In this document: positions 29,872 to 37,426 of the stretch, one piece after another
Layout of the letters: each line of letters starts with the position of its first letter
How positions within the stretch are numbered: position 1 is the stretch's first letter
Source: Sideroxyarcus sp043826585
GTDB taxonomy: Bacteria; Pseudomonadota; Gammaproteobacteria; Burkholderiales; Gallionellaceae
NCBI GenBank assembly: GCA_043826585.1
Contig: JBDRPZ010000046.1
Coordinates: 1 to 64,000, forward strand
DNA length: 64,000 nucleotides
Direction: 5' to 3'
Program-made: the position numbers and the translations under genes
The notes under the pieces: model-generated
The model's input: only the letters and a program-made list of their open reading frames with translations
What the model was told of the DNA's origin: nothing
Database searches by the model: none

Positions 29872-31818
29872 TCAACCCGCCGGGCGCTGAGCGTGGAAAG
29901 TGAGCGGTATGACCGAAGGTGGCGGCGTCTTCAGAATGTGTTTCTTGGCCTTGCCCATCACATGCATCTCGCACTTGCGGCAATCGAATTCCAGACGCAA
30001 CTTCTCGCTACCGTTGATCAACGTCATCGGTTCTGCGCGCACTTGGCCTTGCACACCGATCACGCCCTTGGCCTGTTTCGGACACAGGCTGAGTGAATAA
30101 CGGATGCAGTGGCGCGTGATCATCAGCGGCACTTCGCCTGCTTCCTTGTGCGCTTCATATGCGGCGGCGATGAGTTTCACGCCGTGCTTCTCATAGAACT
30201 TGCGCGCGGCGGTGTTGTACACGTTGTCGAGGAAGCTCAGTGTCTCTTCCGGATATTTCGCGGGTGGTTCGACGGTGGCTTTGCGCGGTAGTCGTGTGTA
30301 GGCATCAAGGCGCACGGCTTCCAGTTTCTCAACCGCTTCGCGGCGCAACTTGTTTGCGAGCGAGCTGGGTACGAACAAGGGCTGTGACCAACTGACGTTG
30401 AATCCATCCAGTTCGAAATCCGTATTGCCGAAACGTGCGAGTTGATCGCGCACGCTGTTCTCTGCTTCCGCTGGATTATTGGCGGGCTGTTTCTCGAACG
30501 TGGTTTCAGCAGAGGCGAGGAGGCCGCCTTCATCCAGCAAGGTGAGTGAAAAACCCTCTGCGGTCTCGGTGAACGTTGCGGAGATGCCGATGCGACGCTC
30601 GGCGGACTTCTTGCTCAGCGCCTGTTCCCATGCATGGTCGCGATTGCGGCTGATGGAAACGCCCGCACGCAAACCTTTCAGCGTGTGCATCGGTTCGTTC
30701 GGGAACACGCGCCACACCGGGCCGCGCTGTTCGACGATGTTGGCTTGCAAACCGATCACTTCGCGGTTGTTCAGATAGTTCAGGCCGTCGCTGTTAGCGA
30801 GGGCTTCGTTCGCTTCCATGTCGAACCATTTGTCGCCGACTTGTGCCACGGTGCCCAGCGGCAAGCCGACGAAGGTCGGCGTATCGAACGCACCGATGTC
30901 GGCCTTGCGGCCTTGCGAGAAATAATCGGTCGAACCGCGATGGAAGGTCTTGTCCGGGTTCGGCGTGAACAGCAGTTTGGTCTTGCCGCTGGAGGCGGCG
31001 TGCAGATCGCTGCGTCCTTCGAGGATGGCGTCGAGCAACTGGCGATAGTGGCCGGTGATGTTCTTTACATAGGGCGCGTCTTTATAACGTCCCTCGATCT
31101 TGAAGCTGCGCACGCCTGCATTGACCAGCGCGCGCAGGTTGGTACTCTGGTTGTTGTCTTTCACTGACAGCAGATGTTTCTCGAAAGCGACGACGCGTCC
31201 ATCTTCATCTTCCAGCGTGTAAGGCAGGCGGCAGGCCTGCGAGCAGTCGCCGCGATTGGCGCTGCGCCCGGTATGCGCGTGGCTGATGTTGCACTGGCCG
31301 GAATAGGCCACGCACAGCGCACCGTGGATGAAGTGCTCGATCACCGTGTCGCTCGGCACCGCAGCGCGCACCTTGATGATCTCTTCGATGGTCAGTTCAC
31401 GCGCCAGCACCAGTTGCGAGAAGCCGACCTCGGCCAGGAATTTCGCCTTCTCCGGCGTGCGGATATCGCATTGTGTGGAAGCGTGCAGATCGATGGGCGG
31501 CAGGTCGAGTTCCAGCAGTCCCATGTCCTGCACGATCAGCGCATCCACCCCCGCGTCGTAACAGTCATAAGCCAGCTTGCGCGCGGCTTCCAGTTCAGTG
31601 TCGTGCAGGATGGTGTTGAGCGTGACGTATATCTTCGCGCGGAAACGATGCGCGTAGTTCACCAGCTCGGCGATCTCCGCGATCGAATTGCCCGCCTTGT
31701 CGCGCGCCCCGAACGACGGCCCGCCGATGTAGACAGCGTCGGCGCCGTGCAGGATCGCTTCACGACCGATGGCGGCGGTCTTGGCGGGGGAGAGGAGTTC
31801 TAGGAGTTGGTTTTGCAT
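29872..31818 (-). CDS. rlhA: U32 family protein, RlhA-type 23S rRNA 5-hydroxycytidine synthase
   Basis: In E. coli RlhA (YdcP) hydroxylates C2501 of 23S rRNA. This 648-residue protein follows it closely. It shares the E-L-L-S-P-A start, the H-G-A-D-A-V-Y-I-G-G-P segment, the U32 signature with R-S-A-N-R-G-D-C-S-Q-A-C-R-L-P-Y, and the cysteine-bearing C-terminal tail (D-C-R-K-C-E-M-H-V). The family uses prephenate and probably an iron-sulfur cluster held by these cysteines. It has no signal peptide and is not a typical peptidase despite the family name. TrhP is the other close relative, but length and tail favour RlhA. Confidence 0.88.
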   Translation of the reverse strand: MQNQLLELLSPAKTAAIGREAILHGADAVYIGGPSFGARDKAGNSIAEIAELVNYAHRFRAKIYVTLNTILHDTELEAARKLAYDCYDAGVDALIVQDMGLLELDLPPIDLHASTQCDIRTPEKAKFLAEVGFSQLVLARELTIEEIIKVRAAVPSDTVIEHFIHGALCVAYSGQCNISHAHTGRSANRGDCSQACRLPYTLEDEDGRVVAFEKHLLSVKDNNQSTNLRALVNAGVRSFKIEGRYKDAPYVKNITGHYRQLLDAILEGRSDLHAASSGKTKLLFTPNPDKTFHRGSTDYFSQGRKADIGAFDTPTFVGLPLGTVAQVGDKWFDMEANEALANSDGLNYLNNREVIGLQANIVEQRGPVWRVFPNEPMHTLKGLRAGVSISRNRDHAWEQALSKKSAERRIGISATFTETAEGFSLTLLDEGGLLASAETTFEKQPANNPAEAENSVRDQLARFGNTDFELDGFNVSWSQPLFVPSSLANKLRREAVEKLEAVRLDAYTRLPRKATVEPPAKYPEETLSFLDNVYNTAARKFYEKHGVKLIAAAYEAHKEAGEVPLMITRHCIRYSLSLCPKQAKGVIGVQGQVRAEPMTLINGSEKLRLEFDCRKCEMHVMGKAKKHILKTPPPSVIPLTFHAQRPAG

Positions 31819-31960
31819 GGCGGCGGATTATACCGACAGGGGGTGGGTTCCACTGTTCTTTGCTTAATGGACGCTGTCGGGCCGGAGTAGCCGCAGATGC
31901 TGAGGTATTTACGGCTATTCCCGAGTAAGCAACGCCCCAGAATATTCACCAATAAACGCC

Positions 31961-31989
31961 TTGCGAATATGTCAATTCAGACATAGACT
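31961..31989 (+). promoter_or_regulatory. candidate sigma-70 promoter with operator for the HigBA-type pair
   Basis: A TTGCGA -35 element and a TAGACT -10 element are separated by 17 bases and end eight bases before the toxin start. Within this stretch lies a perfect inverted repeat, TATGTC-N6-GACATA (31968-31985), which occupies the spacer and touches the -10 element. That is where an autorepressing antitoxin would bind. The assignment is by position and symmetry only. Confidence 0.5.
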
Positions 31990-31996
31990 GGGCGCC

Positions 31997-32329
31997 ATGG
32001 GCAAACAGCATAAACCGCTGGTATGGCTGCATGGCGAAGTCAAAACACCGCCATTTTCTGCGGCTGCGCGAATCGAGGCAGGTGTTTATCTGCGTCAGTT
32101 GCAAGCGGGTATCAACATTTCGCTGCCGCACTCAAGGCCCATGCCCAGTATCGGTCGTGGATGCAATGAATTAAGAATCCCCGACGAGAATCGTACCTGG
32201 CGCATCGTGTACTACGTTGATACGGTAGCTATCGTGATTCTTGAAGTGTTTGCCAAGACGACCAGACAAACGCCGCAGCAGGTGATTGATGTATGCAAGG
32301 CGAGACTGAAACACTACAAATCGATTTAA
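31997..32329 (+). CDS. HigB/RelE-like (Gp49 family) toxin
   Basis: The 110-residue basic protein fits the phage-derived Gp49-like/RelE superfamily of ribosome-dependent mRNA interferases. It has a strand-rich core with R-T-W-R-I-V-Y-Y-V-D, and the segment V-F-A-K-T-T-R-Q-T-P before a C-terminal helix. I start at the ATG at 31997; an upstream TTG at 31961 would lie in the promoter. The gene is followed after 15 bases by an HTH antitoxin, the toxin-first order typical of higBA. The stretch between the U32 gene and this start (178 bases) holds only regulatory sequence. Confidence 0.87.
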   Translation: MGKQHKPLVWLHGEVKTPPFSAAARIEAGVYLRQLQAGINISLPHSRPMPSIGRGCNELRIPDENRTWRIVYYVDTVAIVILEVFAKTTRQTPQQVIDVCKARLKHYKSI

Positions 32330-32344
32330 CAGGAGGGTGATGTG

Positions 32345-32659
32345 ATGAAGACCAATAAATTAGAGCGCCTGAAGGCCGCAGGGTGGGAAGTAGGAAACAC
32401 CGAGGACTTTCTGCAATTAAGCGATGAGGAAGCAAAGCTTGTCGCGCTGAAACTCTCGCTGATCAACGCAGTGAAAAAATCACGTATCAAACGCAAACTG
32501 TCGCAAACCGATCTCGCGCAGCGCATGAAATCCAGCCAATCTCGCATCGCCAAGATCGAAGCGGGCGATCCTTCTGTTTCACTCGACCTGGTTGTGCGCG
32601 CACTCATCGCAAGCGGCGCAACGACGCGCGATATTCAGGCGGCGTTCACGGCGCAGTAG
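32345..32659 (+). CDS. XRE-family HTH antitoxin (HigA-like)
   Basis: The 104-residue protein carries a Cro/C1-type helix-turn-helix (about 45-95: S-Q-T-D-L-A-Q-R-M-K-S-S-Q-S-R-I-A-K-I-E-A-G). It probably neutralises the upstream toxin and represses the operon. An AGGAGG ribosome site lies eight bases before the ATG at 32345; the GTG at 32342 would be too close to it. The N-terminal 40 residues, which include acidic E-D-F-L-Q-L-S-D-E-E, could form the toxin-binding part. Confidence 0.9.
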   Translation: MKTNKLERLKAAGWEVGNTEDFLQLSDEEAKLVALKLSLINAVKKSRIKRKLSQTDLAQRMKSSQSRIAKIEAGDPSVSLDLVVRALIASGATTRDIQAAFTAQ

Positions 32660-32680
32660 TTGGGAGGTGTGGGCCCTTGG

Positions 32681-32703
32681 TTGCATCGATAGATTCGATG
32701 CAA
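32681..32703 (+). repeat. perfect hairpin after the toxin-antitoxin pair
   Basis: The inverted repeat TTGCATCGA-N5-TCGATGCAA begins 22 bases after the antitoxin stop. It could end the toxin-antitoxin transcript, although no T run follows. The rest of the 185 bases up to the next gene becomes markedly AT-rich and shows no gene. Confidence 0.45.
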
Positions 32704-32844
32704 GTACGATGCAGACCCTTTTGACGCGAAACTGGCCCTATTGGTAGTGATGTCATTTCGTTTGGCGAGAAAGGGAGTGCTACCAAACTTTTCGACACAT
32801 AACTTTAGATTTTGTATTTTTTAGTAACGGAGAATAGGGTGGAA

Positions 32845-33291
32845 ATGCCGGAGTGGCTAACAGACATCAACAAACTCGGCTCGATAAGTTCAATTGTCGG
32901 TTTGGTTGTTACAGTTTTCCTATTTATGGAGGCTAGGACGATTCGTATCTCTTTTCTTAGGCGAGCCAGATTGCCTGAGATAAATAGAGAGCTAGTAAAG
33001 GCAACGTCACAGGTTTCCCTGCATCTCAAGGCTTGGGACAAAGATAAAAAGTCAGCCCTTGAGTCATTGTCGAACGTCAAGGCGCTTCTCGAAAATATTA
33101 AGCCAAAACTACCCGCTAGCGAGCGAAAGAAAGTTGTTGCATATTTGTCTCGACTTCAACCGCGAAAGTTTATTGTTATGAAAAGAAGTATGGCTGAGTT
33201 GAGCGAAGATTCAGCATGGGAACTTTATACAGAGCTCAGTGGATTGGTTACATCGCTTGAGCAGCTAGCCAAAGATTCAAAATGGGACTGA
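32845..33291 (+). CDS. membrane-anchored hypothetical protein of the AT-rich islet
   Basis: The 148-residue protein has one N-terminal membrane helix (about 14-33, V-G-L-V-V-T-V-F-L-F) and a basic segment just after it, which places the rest in the cytoplasm. That part is helical and Lys/Glu-rich. I start at the ATG at 32845 behind a purine-rich ribosome site; an in-frame GTG two codons upstream is possible. Codon choice is AT-rich compared with the housekeeping genes on either side. I recognise no family. It resembles in layout the anchored protein at 26883-27380, though I cannot see clear sequence similarity. Confidence 0.65.
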   Translation: MPEWLTDINKLGSISSIVGLVVTVFLFMEARTIRISFLRRARLPEINRELVKATSQVSLHLKAWDKDKKSALESLSNVKALLENIKPKLPASERKKVVAYLSRLQPRKFIVMKRSMAELSEDSAWELYTELSGLVTSLEQLAKDSKWD

Positions 33292-33293
33292 CG

Positions 33294-33695
33294 ATGAATA
33301 TTGAGAGCAAAACCGCCCAACTCTTAACAAAGCTGATTCGAGAAACGTCAAAAGGGAGTGTTCGATGGGAAGTTAGAGATGCACCGAGGGCGCTTAATCA
33401 GGCCACGGAGCAAGTAGTTCCGCTGTACCTGCAGACGCAATATAAAGGAGCATACCTTGGAGTTTATGAGGTACGAACAAAGAGTTTCTACGATGAGCAT
33501 GACTTCTACTGGTCTGAAGGGCTTGGTTTCTGCGTTGTAGATGATCATGGGAGAGTTGTTTGGGAGTCAAATGAGTATTCTCCAGCGCTGCAGGACCTTT
33601 TTTATACGGCTAGGGAGCAAGCGTCAGGAATCGATGACATTCTTGATGATCTGCTGGAAGATCAAAGTACATCTGTCGGCCCCAAAGGGCCGTAG
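33294..33695 (+). CDS. hypothetical protein of the AT-rich islet
   Basis: The 133-residue protein appears soluble. It has a central aromatic-rich region (F-Y-D-E-H-D-F-Y-W-S-E-G) and an acidic C-terminal tail (I-D-D-I-L-D-D-L-L-E-D). I prefer the ATG at 33294, three bases after the preceding stop; the ATG at 33282 would overlap that gene by ten bases. Close spacing suggests cotranscription with the membrane-anchored gene. I recognise no family. Confidence 0.6.
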   Translation: MNIESKTAQLLTKLIRETSKGSVRWEVRDAPRALNQATEQVVPLYLQTQYKGAYLGVYEVRTKSFYDEHDFYWSEGLGFCVVDDHGRVVWESNEYSPALQDLFYTAREQASGIDDILDDLLEDQSTSVGPKGP

Positions 33696-33736
33696 GCGAC
33701 CTTTGGTCGGTTGAGTATGTTTGCTAGGTATGCTGT

Positions 33737-34222
33737 ATGCATAGTCCGATAATTGGTGAAGTCAGTGTCTGTCCAAGCCTAGAAGAATGGACAGAACGTC
33801 ACAGACAGTTTCGGCGTCTTGAGTTCATTGCGCTTGGTGAGTGTGAAACTAACAAGCATCCGCAAATTGAACCGCTGATTTATGAGCTTGAGCACACATA
33901 CTGCACAGGAGCCTGGATTGCAGCGCTAGCTCTAGCGCACGCGATGGTGGAGGTCTTCTTGCATTCGAAAGGCATTGGAAGTAAGAAAAAGTGGGGGGCG
34001 TTCCTTGCTTCACATGGGCTTGATAGCGAAGTGCGGTGGTTGTGTTTACGCCGAAACGCGCTACTCCATATGCAGAGTAACGAGGCACCTTCCATTTCGC
34101 TAGAAAAGCAGCTGTTTGATCGCGACTCCTTATACACAGATGCCAAGAGGGCAGTCTCAATTGCTTTTCGAGTGGTGTTCCTGGAAACAAGAACCCTATC
34201 AACTGCTGGATGCGATGCATAA
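33737..34222 (+). CDS. HEPN-like hypothetical protein
   Basis: The 161-residue, mainly helical protein contains R-N-A-L-L-H at residues 106-111. This matches the R-x4-H (often R-N-x3-H) motif of HEPN ribonucleases and HEPN-type helical domains. A hydrophobic helix at about 58-76 probably packs in the core rather than crossing the membrane. No MNT-type partner adjoins it, so a standard HEPN/MNT toxin pair is not present. It is the last of three AT-rich genes beside a toxin-antitoxin pair. RNase activity is inference from one motif only. Confidence 0.6.
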   Translation: MHSPIIGEVSVCPSLEEWTERHRQFRRLEFIALGECETNKHPQIEPLIYELEHTYCTGAWIAALALAHAMVEVFLHSKGIGSKKKWGAFLASHGLDSEVRWLCLRRNALLHMQSNEAPSISLEKQLFDRDSLYTDAKRAVSIAFRVVFLETRTLSTAGCDA

Positions 34223-34293
34223 CCTTGATTGAAGTCCGTGCAGCCTGCGTATGGCTCAATAACCAATGGGCATTGCGCCATACGGCGCTCGCT

Positions 34294-36183
34294 TCAGCCA
34301 ATCATCTTCTTCCCACGCAACGTCTCAATGATCTCGTTGATCACTCCCGGATCGTCGATAGTCGAAGGCACGTTATAAGGCTTGCCGTTGACGATGCCGT
34401 TCAGCGTCTTGCGTAGCGTCTTGCCGGAACGGGTCTTGGGCAGGCGCTTCAATATCACCGTATCTTTGTAACAGGCGATGGCGCCGATGTGTTCGCGGAT
34501 GCGGGCGATGAGTTCTTTTTGCAGCGCTTCTTCATCGATGCTGGCGCCGGACTTGAGCACCACTAGGCCCATCGGCACTTGTCCCTTGAGTGCATCGTCG
34601 CGCGCAATCACTGCACATTCGGCCACTGCGGGATGTCCGGCGACCACTTCTTCGATCTCGCCGGTGGAGAGGCGATGGCCCGCGACGTTGATCACGTCGT
34701 CCACGCGGCCCATCACGAACACATAGCCTTCGTCGTCGATGTAGCCGCCGTCGCCGGTGGTGTAGTAGCCGGGCAGGAATTGCAGGTAGCTGTCGCGGAA
34801 TTTATTGTCGTCGCCCCACACGCGGTTCATGCAGCTGGGCGGCAGCGGCAGTTTGATGGCTATGTAGCCTTGTTCGTTGGCGGCCATCTGTTTGCCGTTC
34901 TCATCCAGGATGCGCACGTCGAAGCCGGGCGTGGGCAGTGTCGATGAACCCAGCTTCACGGGCTTGGGTTCAACGCCCCACAGGTTGGCGGTGATGCCCC
35001 AGCCGGTCTCGGTCTGCCACCAGTGGTCTACCACGGTCTTGCCGCTCTTTTCGGTCAGCCATTCCTGCGTCGGCGGATCGAGGCGTTCGCCCGCCGAGAA
35101 GATGACCTGCAGGCTGCTCAAGTCATAAGGTTTCATCAGCAGCGCATCGGGGTCTTTTTTCTTCACTGCACGGAAGGCGGTCGGTGCTGTGAAGAAGGAC
35201 TTCACCTTGTATTCGTCGATGATGCGCCACAGCGCGCCTGCATCCGGCGTCATGATGGGTTTGCCTTCATAGACGATAGTGGTGCAGCCGTGCAGCAGCG
35301 GGCCGTACACGATATAGGAATGACCAACCACCCAGCCCACGTCCGACGCGGCCCAGAACACATCGCCTGCTTCCACGTTGTAGATGGCCTTCATGCTGTA
35401 GTTGAGCGCGACCGCATGGCCGCCGTTCTCGCGCACCACGCCCTTGGGTTTGCCGGTGGTGCCGGAGGTGTAGAGGATGTACAGCGGGTCGCTGCCCTTC
35501 ACCGGTGTGCAGTCCACGGCCTTCGATTTCGCCAGCAGTGTGGCCCAGTCGTGGTCGCGGCCTTCAATCATGCTCGCGGTCGCTTGCGGACGTTGCAGCA
35601 GCACGCAGCTTTGCGGCTTGTGCTTCGCCAGTTCGAAGGCTTTGTCCACCAGCGGTTTGTATTCGATGACCTTCTTCACCTCGATGCCGCAGGAAGCGGT
35701 CATGATGACCTTGGGCGTGGCATCGTCGATGCGCACGGCTAGCTCAGGCGGCGCGAAACCGCCGAACACCACCGAGTGGATCGCGCCCAGTCGCGCCACT
35801 GCCAGCATGGCGACCACGGCTTCGGGGATCATCGGCATGTAGATGATGACGCGGTCGCCCTTGACCACGCCGAGGTCGGCCAGCATGCCTGCCGTGCGTG
35901 CGACCTCGTCGGTCAGTTCTGCGTAGCTGATCTTCTTCTTGGTGTCGGTGACAGGGGAGTCGTAGATGATCGCGGTCTGGTCGCCGCGTCCGTTCTTCAC
36001 GTGATGGTCGAGCGCCATGTAGCAGGTGTTCATCTCGCCGTCGGCGAACCAGTGGCCGATGCCGTCGGCATCCTGCGTGAGGATGGTTTGCGGGAATTTG
36101 TACCATGGAAGCAGCTGGGCTTGGTCGCCCCAGAAACCCTCGGGGTCCTTCATCGAACGTTGGTATTCGGCTTGGTAACTCAT
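34294..36183 (-). CDS. prpE: propionyl-CoA synthetase
   Basis: The enzyme activates propionate with ATP and CoA, the entry step of the methylcitrate cycle. The 629-residue acyl-adenylate-forming enzyme has the Y-T-S-G-T-T-G-K-P-K-G motif and the C-terminal T-R-S-G-K catalytic lysine that is also the usual acetylation site. A strong GGGAGGAG ribosome site precedes the ATG. It is the last gene of the prp operon, 55 bases after prpF. Acetyl-CoA synthetase is the close alternative, but length and context favour PrpE. Confidence 0.95.
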   Translation of the reverse strand: MSYQAEYQRSMKDPEGFWGDQAQLLPWYKFPQTILTQDADGIGHWFADGEMNTCYMALDHHVKNGRGDQTAIIYDSPVTDTKKKISYAELTDEVARTAGMLADLGVVKGDRVIIYMPMIPEAVVAMLAVARLGAIHSVVFGGFAPPELAVRIDDATPKVIMTASCGIEVKKVIEYKPLVDKAFELAKHKPQSCVLLQRPQATASMIEGRDHDWATLLAKSKAVDCTPVKGSDPLYILYTSGTTGKPKGVVRENGGHAVALNYSMKAIYNVEAGDVFWAASDVGWVVGHSYIVYGPLLHGCTTIVYEGKPIMTPDAGALWRIIDEYKVKSFFTAPTAFRAVKKKDPDALLMKPYDLSSLQVIFSAGERLDPPTQEWLTEKSGKTVVDHWWQTETGWGITANLWGVEPKPVKLGSSTLPTPGFDVRILDENGKQMAANEQGYIAIKLPLPPSCMNRVWGDDNKFRDSYLQFLPGYYTTGDGGYIDDEGYVFVMGRVDDVINVAGHRLSTGEIEEVVAGHPAVAECAVIARDDALKGQVPMGLVVLKSGASIDEEALQKELIARIREHIGAIACYKDTVILKRLPKTRSGKTLRKTLNGIVNGKPYNVPSTIDDPGVINEIIETLRGKKMIG

Positions 36184-36238
36184 GTCTGACTCCTCCCTTT
36201 GATGTCCCGCCCCTTGTCAGGGAAAGGTATCTACAAAA

Positions 36239-37426
36239 TCAAAAACAATCGCCGGGCACGCGCACCCAGCCCTCCATCAACACGCGTGCACTGCGACTCA
36301 TGGTGACTTTCTCCACCTTCCATTCGCCGCCGTTGTTGCTCGCGGCGGCGCCGACTTTCAAGGTGCCGGAGGGATGGCCGAACGTGACTACATTGCGTTC
36401 GCCACCACCTGCGGCCAGATTCACCAGCGTGCCGGGGATGGCCGCTGCTGTGCCGATGGCGACTGCTGCTGTGCCCATCATGGCATGGTGCAGTTTGCCC
36501 ATCGACAGGGCACGCACCAGCAGATCGACTTCGGATGCCTTGATCGTTTTGCCGCTGGATGACACATGGTCTACAGGCGGCGCGACGAAGGCGATCTTCG
36601 GCGTGTGCTGACGTGTCGCAGCTTCTTCAGCGGTTTTGATCAGCCCCATGCGTAACGCGCCCGCCACGCGGATCTTTTCGAAGCGTGCTAGTGTGTCTGG
36701 ATCGGTATTGATGGCTTCGCGCAGTTCGGTGCCGGTGTAACCGATATCTTTTGCATTCACGAACACGGTCGGGATACCGGCGGAGATCATGGTGGCGGGG
36801 AAGCTGCCGATGCTGGGGACATCGAGCTGATCAACGAGGTTGCCGGTCGGGAACAGGCTGCCGCCTTCTTCGCCATCATCGGAAGGGTCGATGAAATCCA
36901 GCACGATCTCCGCTGCCGGGAAGGTCACGCCATCCAGTTCGAAATCGCCGGTCTCCTGCACCTGGCCGTTCTTGAGCGGCACATGCGCGATGATGGTCTT
37001 GCTGATGTTGGCTTGCCAGATGCGCACCGTGCACACGCCATCTTTTAAACGTGCCGCGTCGATGTATCCAGCGTGAATGGCGAATGCGCCCGCGCCCGTG
37101 GAGAGGTTGCCGCAGTTGCCGCTCCAGTCCACGAAGTCCTTGTCGATGGCGACCTGGCCGTAGAGGTAATCCACGTCATGATCGGGGCGCGAGCTCTTCG
37201 TCAGGATCACTCACTTGCTGGTGCGGGAGGTTGCGCCGCCCATGCCGTCGATCTGCGCGGCATACGGGTCGGGGCTGCCGATCACGCGCTGGAACAACTG
37301 GTCGCGTGCCTTGCCCGGTACTTGTGCCACGCGCGGCAAGTCTTCCAGCCGGAAGAACACGCCTTTCGAAGTGCCGCCACGCATATAGGTGGCGGGGATC
37401 TTGATCTGCGGAACGCTGCTCATCAT
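36239..37426 (-). pseudogene. prpF: prpF (2-methylaconitate cis-trans isomerase) interrupted by an in-frame TGA
   Basis: PrpF isomerises the AcnD product so that the 2-methylcitrate can continue to 2-methylisocitrate. Read through, the frame has 395 residues, the normal PrpF length. It shows the M-R-G-G-T-S-K-G-V-F-F start, G-M-G-G-A-T-S, and D-W-S-G-N-C-G-N-L-S with its active-site cysteine. Codon 72 is TGA (37211-37213), just after the T-S-K of the G-G-A-T-S-x-T-S-K motif, and the frame continues unchanged. Either the gene is a very recent nonsense mutant, or there is a base-call error. Restart at the GTG immediately after would lose the N-terminal strand. Start overlaps the acnD stop by four bases. 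Confidence 0.85.

Noticed and set aside
33677..33692. CGGCCC-CAAA-GGGCCG hairpin at the end of the second islet gene
   Set aside because: The stem is six bases, lies inside the last codons and has no T run after it; not enough for a terminator call.
37180..37213. Selenocysteine or other recoding at the prpF TGA
   Set aside because: I see no convincing SECIS-type hairpin just downstream (only a weak TGATC/GATCA pairing). PrpF is not a selenoprotein family, and the TGA does not sit at its catalytic cysteine.
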